Shown here: piece by piece, positions 23,311 to 35,208 of the stretch
Layout of the letters: every line of letters begins with the position of its first letter
Position numbering within the stretch: the stretch's first letter is position 1
DNA from: Acarospora socialis
Taxonomy: Eukaryota > Ascomycota > Lecanoromycetes > Acarosporales > Acarosporaceae
Direction: 5' to 3'
Length of the DNA: 64,000 bases
Assembly: GCA_025617375.2 (NCBI GenBank)
Contig: JAMYGW020000006.1
Span: forward strand, 501,001-565,000
Translations under genes and position numbers: made by a program
Notes under the pieces: generated by a model
What the model was told of the DNA's origin: nothing
The model's database searches: none
The model's input: only the letters and a program-made list of their open reading frames with translations

Positions 23311-24322
23311 ATTTTCAACATGTTTTAAGACCGTGATAACACAATTAATTGCCACCTGCTTTGCCCGGTAAGGTATATTGGCAAACAGTAGCATTGGGTT
23401 GAGGGACATGTCACTACAAGAACTTGAGGTTATGACTTGACAATTCTTCCATCGCATTTCTGTAGCTGGCTAAAGTCTAGAATTATTAGACTACAGGACA
23501 TCTTTCCGTCACTTTCAAGTTCTCCAATTACTCTCGTGATTTGCTCGTGGTTTTCATACTTGACATTTTCATCGCAGGAGTAATGTACTCGTACGACCTA
23601 AGCAGTCGTTCTGTTACGGATCATCTTTATTGACTAATCTCAACACATAAGTGATTTTTAGTTATCGAAGTTTCGAGTCGGTGTAGATATTGATCTGTAT
23701 GGTTTTTGTGTTTGTTAAGGGAGCAGCGCGACAACACGGATGTAGTCTCATAGGGCAGAGGTCCAGGGCTGGCCGGCACCTTGGGGATAGAACGAAAGTT
23801 TTATCCGGTCGCGCTTAGACGCGAATGGTTAACTTAATCTGATCTGCAGAGCCATCCTCGGGTGGATCTAAGATCGATAGGGCGCCAAGAATGATGTCTG
23901 TCGTCATCCATTACCCAAGCACCCTACACAGTGATCCTTTACTCGTACATACCATATCGTTGTTATTTCAATTTTGCTTTCGGACCTATTTCCTCAAAGC
24001 CAATGACAATGACCGTCAGCAAGCGCAGCTCGGGCCGTTGTTCGAAACGCGGTGTCGGAGATGCATATTCAAAGTCCGAGCAAGAGTGTTGCAGAAGGGT
24101 TTGCTATGACGCCGTTATTTTGGTTGTGATGTTGATAATCACTTTTCCTTCACAACCTCTCTCTTATTTCGATACTCTTTTACCACAAGTTATGGTAATC
24201 AATCCTCGCGACGAGTAGGACCAAGTAGATATATTGCAACTACTCACCTAGCATTCCATCCCTTCCTTTTTAGATATTCCTCCCATCATTTCTCCTTGTT
24301 CTGTTAGCTCAACTCTCCGATC
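23311..24322. other. Intergenic, edge of the gene-rich compartment
   Basis: Composition switches abruptly to normal. Only short, poorly coding reading frames are present. The last part presumably holds the promoter and 5' UTR of the MFS gene starting at 24323. I see no RNA gene or repeat. Confidence 0.6.
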
Positions 24323-26141
24323 ATGTCGGAGCTCATTCGAGATACCGTTGTCGGTCACTTCCTACGCATCATATCGCGTGGCAAGCTTCTCCCTTACGCA
24401 GAAGACCGAGATCCCTCGTTATGGAAGAAATACGTCAACATCGAGAAATCAAACCAGATGGCGAATCACGGCCACACCGGTCAAGAGACTCCTGAAGAGC
24501 GACAAGAGCGGAGCGAGCGGCTGAACTCTTCGTCAACTTCCACAACACGACTGGGAAGCGAGTCCGAGCCAACGAACCTTGGCGGTGCGAGGATCGATCA
24601 GGAGAAAGGTCGAGATGTCCACGTTGTGGACTGGTATGGAGAGAAGGACCCGGAGGTATGTGTGAGAGATATCTAGTATGAGACAGAGTGTTGATAGGAT
24701 ATTAGAACCCAAGAAACTGGTCGCAAGGCAAGAAGTTCTTCGTCACTTTCGAGATCTGTCTCTTGACATTCGGCGTCTACATTGGGTCCGCCATTTACAC
24801 TGCTGGAATTTTAAGTGTCATGCAAGATTTCCACGTCAGTCAGGTCGCGGCTACGCTGGGTCTCACCCTGTTCGTTGCAGGTTACGGACTTGGGCCTTTG
24901 GTTTGGGCGAGTATGTCGGAAGTGCCGCAGATTGGAAGAAATCCCGTCTACATCGGCACTTTGATCGCTTTCGTCGTCCTCCAACTTGCGGTTATCTACG
25001 CCAAGAACTTCGGCATGCTTCTGGCCTTCCGGTTCATCACTGGCTTTGTCGGCTCTCCCGTCCTCGCAACAGGGGGTGCTTCTATTGCAGATATCTACAG
25101 TCCGGCTAAGCGTGCCTATGGTATCGGCGTCTGGGGCGCCGCCGCCGTCTGTGGTCCCGTGCTCGGTCCTCTGGTCGGTGGCTTTGCCGCTGAAGTCAAG
25201 GGTTGGACGTGGACTATTTGGGAACTGATGTGGCTGTCTGGCGCGGTCCTCGCCCTCCTCATCTTCTTCCTCCCAGAAACGTCATCTGCCAACATCTTGT
25301 TCCGCAGGGCACGTCGTCTGCGAAAGCTGACCGGCAACGAGAAGCTCAAGTCCGAGCCGGAAATCCTTGGAGAGCAGATGACCGGAAAGGACATTGCGCT
25401 TATGGTCCTCGTCCGGCCGTTTACCCTCAACTTCACCGAGCCGATGGTCTTCCTGCTCAACCTCTACATCGCCTTGATCTACGGTCTCCTGTACATCTGG
25501 TTCGAGTCGTTCCCCATCGTCTTCGTCGGCATCTACGGCTTCAGCCTGGGCAAACAAGGCCTCGCCTTCCTGGGCATCCTCATCGGCGCCCTGATCGCCA
25601 TGCCACTGCTCTTCTGGTACACGTACAAATACACGGAGCCGCAATTCAACGAGAACGGCGAACTGAAGCCCGAAAAACGCCTCCCGCCAGCCATGATCGG
25701 CGCCTTCTTCATCCCCGTCTGCCTCTTCTGGTTCGGTTGGAGCGCGAGACCGAGCATCCACTGGATCATGCCCATCATCGGCTCCGGCTTCTTCTCCATC
25801 GGCACTTTCTTCCTCTTCAATTCCGTCCTCGGCTACCTGCCCGACGCGTACCCGGACTACGTCGCGTCCGTCCTGGCCGGGAACGACTTTATGCGCTCAT
25901 CGTTTGGAGCCGGCTTTCCGTTGTTTGCGGGCGCCATGTATCGCAAGCTTGGCGTCGGCTGGGCGAGTTCGCTGCTGGCCTTTCTGAGCATTGCATTCAT
26001 ACCCATTCCGTTCGTGCTCTATAGAGTAAGTTTTCAGGTCCTGTTATTTGTCCCCAGATTCAGAGGGAATCGACTAACATCGTTCCACAGTATGGCGAGA
26101 AACTTCGACGGATGAGCAAGCATGCTCGAAAAGATTTCTGA
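24323..26141 (+). CDS. MFS drug/polyamine exporter, DHA1 type
   Basis: A plasma-membrane proton antiporter of the DHA1 family (fluconazole-resistance and polyamine-exporter relatives) that would export small toxic or cationic compounds. There are three exons, 24323-24655, 24706-26025 and 26091-26141, giving 567 residues. The introns are 50 and 65 bp with GT-AG ends. The N-terminal 110 residues are hydrophilic. The family signature DPENPRNWS is formed across intron 1. About 12 hydrophobic segments follow, with SEVPQIGRNPVYIG after TM2 (the clade's form of motif A) and GPVLGPLVGG in TM5 (antiporter motif C). The C-terminus LYRYGEKLRRMSKHARKDF spans intron 2 and is typical. The gene is the first after the repeat block and converges with another MFS gene. 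The substrate is unknown. Confidence 0.9.
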
Positions 26142-26961
26142 ACAATGCTCGTCTTGGAAGTGCTACATAAAATTAATCGACATCTGGAACTCATCGGCGT
26201 CTCATACATACCAACCATAGACCTCTCGCGATCTATAGACTCTGTTCGTCAGGTGGAAAGGGCATGAAACATACCATGGCGTGAAATACGAATAGGCGTT
26301 TCCGGAGCAGTCTCTCACGTGCTCGATCGACGGTCGCAAAGGTGCTTTGACACAGCGATCGATACCAACGAAGTCATGTAAGATCAGGATAGATAATAGA
26401 CAGCTATAGATAGACCTTTCCGGAGATCGGCGCAACAGCTCTCTCAAACGAATTTAATATTGTAATGACGAAACTTGTCACGTCGTCTAAAACGCTCGCT
26501 GGGACTGATCTGTCCCTCCCTCCGCGCAAGCAATACGCCCCGTGTCGGACCAGAAGCACTTCGCTACATTGCTAGTAAAGATCTAGTCACGTACGAAGGG
26601 ACTAGTGAAGGGAATGAGATTGTAGCGCAAATGGTCAATCCTCGTAATGCCGTGCGCTACACTACAATACACTGCACTGAAGACCTGGACAGGTTCTCTG
26701 CAGAGCCCGGGTATAGTTCAACTCTGCAAACACGCACGTAACCAAAGGAGCGCGGCCAGCTGGACTGGCTACCCAACTCACGAGCTCCCTTCTCAACCGA
26801 CGCTACACAGACGCATGTACTCTTGACACCAAGACCCCTCGCCACCGGCATGGGCAGGGTCAAGCTCGTCCCGCGCCTTCCAGCCATGCAACCCTCCGGT
26901 ACACAAACGCTGATCTTCCCAAACCCTATCCCTTCCCCCAAGTCCGCCTACCACGCACCGT
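26142..26961. other. Intergenic between two convergent MFS genes
   Basis: Non-coding by appearance. Short frames on both strands have no family resemblance. It should hold the 3' UTRs and terminators of both transporters. I see no RNA gene or repeat. Confidence 0.55.
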
Positions 26962-28881
26962 CTAGAAACTCTGCACCCCCATATGACTAGACGGCAACGC
27001 GATAATCGCCACGGTACAGACGAAGACGCCGCCACCCGCCAAATACAGCACATCGTTGGGTCCCCTCGCCAACAGATGCGCCGCAATCAGCGGACTGACG
27101 ATACTGAAGATCCTGCCCCAAAAGCTCGCCACGCCCGCCGCGGTGCCGCGCACGGGCGCGGGAAAGGCCTCGGGCGTCCAGCCGTACAGGACGGCGTTGA
27201 ACATGGACTGGAAGAAGTATTCCATGGCGTTGAGGCCGATGTTGGAGGCCTCGGTGTTGACGGCGGCGAAGAGGAAGAGCGAGGTGGCCATCAGGGCCGA
27301 GGAGATGACCATGGCCCATTTGCGGCCCACGAGCGGGATGCCGTACATGAGCGTGCCGAGCAGCACGCCGGGGATGCCGCAGATGTAGATGATGACGTAG
27401 TTGCGGTAGGTCTCTTGCACCGAGACATGGATGGCGGTGTTCTTGCGGAGGAGGATGGTGGGGAGGTAGGAGCCTAAGGGAATTGTTAGTGGAGAGTTGA
27501 GAAATTCGGAATGAGACGAGGGAGCATACCGGCGACACTGAAACCCCAGTAATCGAATGCGTAGATGATCCAGACGAGTATTGTCAAGCGCGCCATGGTC
27601 GCAGTTGCGAAGAGTAGCTTGTATCGGGCGAGTTCCAATTTCACCTTATCGGCAGATGAACTATTGACCTGTTTCGAACCACCGCCGAGGATGGGTTTAT
27701 GATTTGAACCGGCGCTTCCCATCGAGCTGTCCTCGTCCGTGAGGCCGGCGAATGCTTCCGTTGTAATGGTACTTTCGCGCTTGTTGAACTTCGCGATGTG
27801 ATGCAGGACCTGTATGGCTTTCTCGTCTTGGCCGCGGTAAAGGAGGTATTTTGGCGACTCTTGGAAGCGGAAGATGACGAAGCGGAGGAAGAATACGCCG
27901 AGAGTGATGCCTCCGATGGTGAAGAGGAGATACCGCCAACCCATGTTACTGGCTTTGGTGCAGCATGGCGCTCCAGCCGCGACATTGAAGCATGATGGTA
28001 GTGGTTTACCGTTGGCGCCGTTCCCACAGGAATGAAATGGGATGAACCCATATGCGATGCCGCTGCAGAGAACTACGCCGATGGGTTGGAAGACTGATAG
28101 AGCCGCGAGTAAGAAGCGACGGTTCTAGGTTCCGTCAGTAACGGTGACAGGGTGGTGCTGCGGCGGGTGTGGCTACCTGCGGGAGGAACTCCAATGTAAT
28201 TGTGGTATCGATTGGGATGTTTCCTCCGACACCGAATCCGACAAAAGCAGTCAGAACAAGGATGCCATTATAGTTCGACGGGGCTCCGAGACACAGGCCA
28301 AAGACGGAAGCAATCAACACCGTGCAATTGAAGGCGTATTGACGGCCTGAATGATACAGTCAGCATCTGCGGGAAAGAAACGGGTCCGATCAGGCAAGCC
28401 AGAGTACCAACCAATAATGTCCACCAGAACACCCCAGACAAAGGCCTATGTACGCTTTCCCATCAGCCCAATGACTTGGAGAGCAATCGCGAGGGAGGTA
28501 TTTACCCCAGCGGTGAGCCCAGCCGAGAAGGCGACGAAGATGTTCCCAAGTTCGGGATCTAGGGTCCATGAGCGAATAGCCATTGTCAGACATGAACGAG
28601 CATTGTGACTGCATACCTGCAAACCCTAGTTCTTGCTGGAGCGGGCTAGCGACGAGTCCAAAGGCTTGCGCCCACAGCAAGTCGAGCATGTAGCCAAAGC
28701 CGCAGAGGAACCAGATGTACCACTGGTACTTGCCCATGCCATGAGCGTCCAACTCGCGATTGACCAGGAGCGCTTTCTTCTCATACAAGGTGAGCCCCTC
28801 CATCTCTGGATCGCTTCCGAGTCCATGGTGGTATTTGTCGATGTCAGGTTTGTCGCCGCCGGTAAATTTGGTGTCTGTCAT
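26962..28881 (-). CDS. MFS transporter, SV2/SVOP-like (general metabolite transporter)
   Basis: A 12-TM solute carrier of the fungal SV2-like MFS group; the substrate is unknown. There are six exons (28617-28881, 28506-28558, 28412-28445, 28177-28346, 27530-28124, 26962-27473) and five GT-AG introns of 52-65 bp, all keeping the frame, for 542 residues. The start at 28881 gives a hydrophilic N-terminus and then YMLDLLWAQAFGLVA in TM1. Motif A reads GVLVDIIGRQ across intron 3. GVGGNIPIDTTITLEFLPQ follows TM4. A cytoplasmic loop carries RFQESPKYLLYRG. An extracellular Cys-rich loop (C-N-G...PSC...PCC) precedes MGWRYLLF. The C-terminal half includes TPEAFPAPVRGTAAG. Very short internal exons are unusual but fit the family alignment exactly. 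It converges with the MFS gene at 24323. Confidence 0.9.
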
Positions 28882-30188
28882 TGTCGCCGAGATTGCAGAG
28901 ATCGTTCCACAATGGGCAAGGAGGTGGAAGAAAGGAATGGGATAATGGAGGAGGGGAATCGGACAAAGGCCTCTTTCCTTTCATGGTTGGTACGAGTACG
29001 GACACGGCGAAAGACCCATGCATTTGTTTAGCGTTGGATCTAGTAAATAGGATTTCCGGGGAAGGTTGCGACTGCTATCTCTGATTTTGGGCCGATTGTA
29101 GGACGAGTAAGGTTAAGGCAGCTGCGGCGAGACGCAGCTCAGTGACGAATTGAGGTAAAGTAATGACGCTGTGACGGCGCCCTTGTTAGCGTTAACTAAG
29201 CCTACACGGTAAGCGATGACCATCTTGGTAACCATCCTAGCTGCCGTCAACTGTCTTACTAAGGGCCTCGATCTTGGCGCTTCCTATCATTTACATTACA
29301 TTGAATTAAGAGGTCTCTGTCACCGGCAAATCCACCTTGGTGATACAAGTCTGATCATGTGTTTCAGATACAGACACAGTAACAGAAGGTATCACAGAGA
29401 CCAAGCTGCCTGTCATATGTAAGTGTAATATTAAAGTTAGTGGCGGATCTAGCTCGTCTATCTCTGGCTCGAATGCAGATCATCGGCCAGCTGTCGGGCT
29501 AGATCCTTCCCCTTCACGGCGTGTTATCTAAGTTGGTAGTTATACTAGAAGTAAGTATGTATAGCTGCTGTAACGTTACCGTATGATTACGTATCATTAC
29601 GTACGACTACGGAGTACGTTGGTTCGGGATTCAAGTGTGTGTTAAGAGCATCGACCGGGCAATGATTTACTCTGGTTCGCCGTCACATGGCATATGCGTA
29701 AGCCCTCAGTGTCGACTTGAAACTTTATCGTATAGAAAACCGATACAGCATCTGTATCACAATGGAAGTACCTCTCTAACCGGACAATCCCCCTCCCACT
29801 AGCAAGAGTATCGAATGAAAGGCTTATCCCTACAACTAACGCTGGTGACAGACTACCTATTACCGGCGTTATGCACCCCACTCAGAGCTGCCTAGTGATT
29901 GTGTATATACGATGCCATTTTGTTTCTGGTCAATTACGAGTCGTCGGCCTTGCAGGTTGGGCCTGGGTCAGCACCGCGGACTTTGGCTTTAGAAGCACAT
30001 TGGATTGATGCCCAGTGGGTGGAGTCGTGCTTTCCGCCACTGCTATGGAACTGCTTTTCTATCACATGAGCAGTATCGTAGCACAAGTTAATGTAAGGCC
30101 TGGTCCTCGAGTGTGGTGTGTGAATTGACTAGATGCTGCTACAACCACAAGGCCATGCCCAAAGCGAAGAGGCAGAAGGATCTCATCT
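28882..30188. other. Intergenic, 1.3 kb
   Basis: No convincing gene. It contains the promoter of the SV2-like transporter at its left and the 3' end of RPL9 at its right. Repeated short motifs occur: ggtacgagtac at 28989-28999 and tacggagtac at 29608-29617 (see findings). No RNA gene is recognised. Confidence 0.5.
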
Positions 30189-31109
30189 CTATGCTTCCGC
30201 AGCGGTGATATTACCCCTCTCCGAGACGTACAACCCGTCCAAGAACTACAACGGAGAGCATTAGCAGCAATTCTTCCCAAGAGGCATTAACGAACATGCC
30301 TTCCGAATATCCTTGTTCCGAACTCTGCAGATCTGCTGGATATCTGCGGCGCTCTGTGAGACATTCTCCAACGAATTCCCTGACAGCTGGATCTCGTCCT
30401 TCACGTTCTTCGAAGCCTCAACGTCCACCCCGGGATGCATGGTCACCCGTCGAACAATCTTCTCTCCGATGAAGTTTCTATACCCACATGCCAGCCATTA
30501 GCCTTCCGCCCAATGCTCGCTCATCCCCTCGGTGTTGATGTTGGCTTGCCATTACGTACCGGATTTCGATCTCGAAAAGACCAGTTTCCGAGTTCTTCTC
30601 GATGTTGACGTTGATGGGAAAGTGGGCGTAGACGTAGCGCATCTTGTACTTGAACCCTTTCGTGACGCCGATGATCAGGTTGGTGAGGAGAGTTTTGACC
30701 GTCCGGAGAGTGGCAACGTTCTTCCGTGCGCCATGATGAAGCTCGATGTTGACGATGTTCTTGGAAGGATGCGAGAAGCTGACGGAAAGATGCGACATAT
30801 CCTTGACCAGTTTCCCTAAGACCCTGTCAGACTCGAGCCCTCTGTATCCATATCCAGCTTGACACACCCCTCGGACCCTCGACCGTCACTATTCTTGACT
30901 TGATGTGCATTTTCACTAGATAATATTAGCAGTTAGCAATGGTCCATGCAAAACCACATCTAATCCGTCAAGCATTCGTGGATTGATGTTTATATAGCCC
31001 GCTGGTACTCCTCCTGAAGAGCTAGTATATGCTGATTCGAATGCTTCGGAGATTGATACATACCATTATCCGGGATGGTCAAAGACTCTTGGGAGTGTAT
31101 GTACCTCAT
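30189..31109 (-). CDS. RPL9: 60S ribosomal protein uL6 (L9)
   Basis: A large-subunit ribosomal protein bound near the sarcin-ricin/GTPase region. There are five exons: 31064-31109, 30868-30915, 30560-30815, 30300-30477 and 30189-30245, for 194 residues, normal for uL6. The N-terminus [15 protein letters not shown] and the core [14 protein letters not shown] and [20 protein letters not shown] are diagnostic. So is [21 protein letters not shown], which ends exon 4. The C-terminus is [12 protein letters not shown]. Introns 1-3 are GT-AG (148, 52 and 82 bp). Intron 4 (30246-30299) begins gcatgt and ends ttgtag, so it is a GC-AG intron; the conserved IRK-FLDG junction leaves no other choice. Assignment is firm. 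Confidence 0.95.
30246..30299 (-). other. GC-AG intron in RPL9
   Basis: A 54-bp intron with donor AAG|gcatgt and acceptor tag. A GT donor would not restore the invariant uL6 sequence across the junction. Contains a ctaat branch-like site 16 bp from the acceptor. Confidence 0.8.
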
Positions 31110-32323
31110 CTTTGCGGCTGTACGAGGTCGTTCGGCGTGAGTATGTTGGTGATTGACGTCGCCGTCTTGAATGTGGAATCGCGAATCTCAATTTCGTGTG
31201 GGCTCGCTTAGTGTTTGATGAGGGCACAATCACGACCTTAAATTGAGCCTCAATTAATCCGTTTTGAGTTTAGCTGTTCAGCTTAATATCTGCCTCCGTC
31301 AACCCTCAATTTCAGGACGAGCGGCTCTACAACTACTTGTATCACTCAGCACGCAAGTCGTCAACGATTTAGGCGTGTCTTGGAAGATTGATTCTGAATA
31401 GAGGTTGTAAGGCGTTATTCTCTGGCCTGAGTCGTCAGGTGAGATTATACCAAGTTGAGGCGCGGTAGCACCTTGATCTTAGGTATTCTTACGAAGAGTT
31501 CCCGCTCAGCATGCACTCTCATCTGCAAGATCAAAGCACAGAGCAGTGACAATGTATGAACGACTTCAGAAACTGATCCCAAAGACATATCTTCGGACCC
31601 TTTCGCAGCTCAGTGGAAGTCCCCAGTTACTTGCTCAGTTTGATGGCACTTTGCCCGACTTTTAGGAAGCAGCATTCTGGACTGGTATTATGTGAGGCAG
31701 GAAGGTAGTTTGCTACTATGCTATGACCAGCAATCAAATTCACAAACCCTCCTGTCAGGACGAATTCATTTTCCTTCCTATTGTTACCCGCATGAGGCCT
31801 CTCCCTCGCCAAGACCACACTAAAACGGAATCCTATTCAGAACAACAATAGGAAAGCTCTGAACCGAACCTTGCCCTGAATAAGACATGTCACAGCACTC
31901 AACAATAATTGGGGTACTTGCAACATCACTCATACAGACATCCTCCTGAAATTCCCCATTGACCGAACACCTCGCCCGTTTGCTGTTATTAGGGTAATTG
32001 CCGGCACGGCTGCCTAAATAGCTGTTCCATCAATAGGGTTTTCGAACGACAATAGGAATGGCGGGACGCAACAATAGTAAACCCAGCGGTTTGAAAAGTC
32101 ACATGCCCTTGCATAGCACACTGGTACCCTATTGATGCAAGCTTTCCCTATTCACCGCAGCATGTAGGGATAACATATAAACCTGCCCGCTCCGACCGGC
32201 AGAGCTCACCGTTCTCCCTCTCTCAATTTGTTATTTTCTTCCATGTTCTACTTTTTCCCATACTGATTATTATTTATATCATCTCCATATACCTTACTTC
32301 AATCACACCTGCATATCTTAAAG
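31110..32323. other. Divergent intergenic region, 1.2 kb
   Basis: Lies between RPL9 (minus) and the unknown gene at 32324 (plus), so it holds both promoters. A C/T-rich, low-G stretch at about 32210-32320 directly precedes the ATG at 32324, as is common for fungal transcription starts. No gene or repeat is supported. Confidence 0.5.
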
Positions 32324-33005
32324 ATGGACCCGGATTCCCTCCTCCACGCCCACCGCAAAATCCTCCTCGACACGCTCCGGCATCCCAACCAAACTCCAAC
32401 CAACGATGTGGCCCAAGTCCCACCACCGCCAGCCTACAGCCCCAACCCACACCCCCTCCCGACCTCAACCCTCCTCGCCTTTCCCAACAACATCCACAAT
32501 GCCGGAAACCAACCCTATTCCATCGACGTCCCCGACAACGACAATGACGACGACGACCTCCCAACCCTACCCCCACCGCCCATAACCATCAAGATCGACA
32601 GCTCGACCAAGATCGTCGGCCACGGCAACGTGCTGGCCTACTCGCCGGGTGAGACCGCGACCCGAGTAGCCGCGATGCTGGTCGCGGCGCTGCGGCAGAC
32701 GAAAGCGCTGGAGGGAGGGGAGCCGAGGCCCGTCGAGATCAGTGTTGGCGCCGGTGTGAGCGTGACGGGGTGTCGGAATGTTGTTGGGGCGACGGGGGTG
32801 CGGGGGAAGGGGACGGAGAAAGGGGCGGATGGGGAAGCGAGGGCAATGAAGGAGGGTGCGGAGAGTAGTAGCGGTGGAAGGAAGAGGGGTGCGGAGGAGG
32901 TGAGTGTCTGTTCTTGATATGGGTAAGGAATGGCGTTGCTAATGAGTGTTGTAGGACTTGGTTGAGATGCCGCGGGCTAAGAAGGCGGAAGTGTGCGACG
33001 GGTAG
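32324..33005 (+). CDS. Unknown fungal protein with a PPxY motif
   Basis: Two exons, 32324-32899 and 32955-33005, with a 55-bp GT-AG intron, give 208 residues. I do not recognise the family. Residues 1-90 are Pro/Asn/Asp-rich and probably disordered. PPAY at residues 35-38 matches the PPxY motif bound by WW domains of Rsp5/Nedd4-type ubiquitin ligases. A compact region at about residues 90-155 (ITIKIDSSTKIVGHGNVLAY, then a helix, then VEISVGAGVSVTGCRNVVG) looks like a small alpha/beta domain. The tail is basic and Ser/Gly-rich and ends MPRAKKAEVCDG, with possible nuclear-localisation clusters GRKRG and RAKK. Clean splicing and strong codon structure support a real gene. Function is unknown; PPxY adaptor activity is only an inference. 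Confidence 0.75.
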
Positions 33006-33271
33006 TTGAACGGAAGCTTGGGCTCAACGCAGGGCGTTATGGGGGTCATAGAATTTGTTGTTAGCAGGTCATTAGCTGCAGGTATCTTCTCAGCCATAGC
33101 CGGTTCGAGGACCAAACGTGTAGTACACACATGAAACCTGCCAATCCCGCGCAACGCCTGACCAGCGCTCTACACGCTGCGCGCCCCAAGACTGGAACAA
33201 TCAAGTAAGATAAGGTAGAAAGACGAAACGACTTGCAGAAGGCGTTATTCCTCGCAAGTAGGTCGGTAATG

Positions 33272-35208
33272 TCATCGTCCACCGACCGCCTGATCCAGCC
33301 GATGAAGGTCTTTTGCCCAGGGCGGTAATTTGCGATCACGCTCGTAGATGAGGCCGCAATTGTTGCACAATGACTGCAAAAGATTAGCAGCACTCTATGA
33401 GAGAACGACAGGAGGAGCTTACTCTTGGCCCGCTCGGACCGTCTCTTGCGGCCCACGCTCCTGTGCCCCAGATCATGCAGTGCGAGCAACGCCATGTTTG
33501 TCGCTCCCTATAATTCTTTAGTATAGCACCCCAATTACGAAGACGTAGATACGTCCATACCAATCCGTGAGCCCTCCGCCGCCACCTCCATAGCCAGCGA
33601 CACCAACATCGGGTGTGCCTCTTCCACCGGGTGTCCCACCTCTGGCTAAAGGACTGAGACTTCGAAATCTCCTCTTCCTCTTACTCCTCTCACCACGACC
33701 CATCGGTGTCTCTGAGCTTTCCGGGTTGTCAAAGTACCCACTCTGAGTAGGAAGACCACCAGCCATGTTCGTCGTCGAGGAGAATCTTGCCGTTTCTCTC
33801 CGTAGCCGTCGAATCTGCCTCTCACGGTCTCCTTCTCTTTTCTCAATTTCCTCTTTGGACAATGTCTCCACCTTCGGCTCCCACTCATCGGCAAGGTGTT
33901 CGTTGTCGAATCTCCAGCCAGCCTCTCGGCCATCGACTGCCAGGTTGTCCATCTCACCGCCGTAACCATTGCCACCCACCAGACCACCGCTCTCACACGC
34001 CTCCTTCTTCAGCCTCAGTACAGCCTCGTAGATGGCATGTGTCATCGCTGGGACCCATTCACCGGCTAGTCCCAAGTCAGCGCATGTCTGCTTAGCGAAG
34101 TGCTCCGCGACACCGGGTGGATGAAGTAAGGACCATTCAAACTTGTCGGTATATAGCTTGTTAAGAAGGTTGATGTTAAGCGTGACGATGCAGCGGTACG
34201 TGTCGTCAAGGTTGTTCTCGTCCGCTGATGATGCTGGCAAATGGGATGCAGTTGCTGAGATTGGATTAGGAACTTTTGAAGGCGACGCCTGCCCATTGGG
34301 CTGAGCGAAGCCGTTGACGCCGTTCACGACTGGTTGTGTACTGAGTAACGGAGCAGGTGTGTTGGAGTTGTCTCGCGACAATGCGGCTGGCACTGTCCTC
34401 GCGACAGTCCCATTGGTAGTCGGAACGTTGGTCGAGTGGAACAATGGGTGCAAGGCCACACCTGCGTATTCCTCCAGTTGTGTCCGTATCTGATTACTGA
34501 TTTGAATTGCCAACGCAGCGGCGTTGGGTAAGTCCAAGTCATGTGCCAGTATCATGGCGAATTGATCGGGTGTGATCAGAGTCTCATGAAGGTTCCACAG
34601 AAAGACATCTTTTAGTCTGTAGGGAGGTGTAGCATCCGGCGTTTTATAAGGTGGTAGAGAAGTGTTGATGTTAAAGTCCTGATAGTTAGCCGGGAGTGGA
34701 AGGGCAGGGTTGGGAGTGAAAGACGGGATGTCTAGGTCGATTCGGATGGGTATCAAGGTCAATGGCAGAGCAGTTTGCGCATGTGCTTGTTTCTCGGTCC
34801 TGCAAATGGCAGGTCCATCAGCGTCTACCAATCGTAAGAGATTCAAGAGCTTGTTACTCACTTCGCGAACTTTGGTTTGCCCATCCATTCTCGCCATATT
34901 CCTTGAACCTCGACGGGTGCAGTTAACTCCTTGCCTAACTTGTCGGCATTACTCTCCTTTGCCTGGGTCAGATCCTCCCTTCTGAGACTTCGCAAACCCG
35001 TCGGTCTTCTAGGACCTTCGCTGTCATCGAAGTCATCATCCTCGAAGCCATCCTCTGCATAATTGATAGCTATTGTGCCCCGTTTCGTTGTCCTTGAAGT
35101 AGGCGCATTTTGAGCTGTCGTAGGCTGTATGACGGGCGTGAGGAGTGAGTTGCCATAACTTCGCAGTCGTGGTGCGTAGCTCGAAAGGAAAGCTTGAGGA
35201 GGAGGCAT
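33272..35208 (-). CDS. SFH1: RSC chromatin-remodelling subunit SFH1 (SNF5/INI1 family)
   Basis: A core subunit of the nuclear RSC nucleosome remodeller. There are four exons (34862-35208, 33561-34799, 33423-33507, 33272-33373) with introns of 62, 53 and 49 bp, giving 590 residues. The N-terminus contains SSYAPRLRSYGNSLLTPV and RTTKRGTIAINYAED, followed by GIWREWMGKPKF, all typical of fungal Sfh1. The SNF5 domain has two repeats: LIPIRIDLDI...DVFLWNLHETLITPDQFA (about 140-225) and YRCIVTLNINLLNKLYTDKF (about 300-370). The last two exons encode a GATA-like zinc finger, CSHC...WGTGAWAARDGPSGPR...CNNCGLIYERD, which filamentous-fungal orthologues carry and yeast Sfh1 lacks. The finger is only readable after splicing out both 3' introns, which supports them. 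Confidence 0.93.

Noticed and set aside
23891-24218. Overlapping short frames upstream of the DHA1 transporter
   Set aside because: Two frames of 72 and 95 codons overlap, without motifs, good context or splice structure.
25203-26024. Long plus-strand frame (273 codons) overlapping the DHA1 transporter
   Set aside because: It overlaps the transporter in another frame and has Arg/His/Pro-rich composition typical of a shadow frame in GC-rich codons.
26983-27477. Plus-strand frame of 164 codons opposite the SV2-like transporter
   Set aside because: Antisense shadow of exon 6; low-complexity Arg/Gly/Glu composition and no family resemblance.
33061-33495. Separate small minus-strand gene after SFH1
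   Set aside because: The frame is explained by the last two SFH1 exons read through their intron. The spliced frame gives a clear zinc finger.
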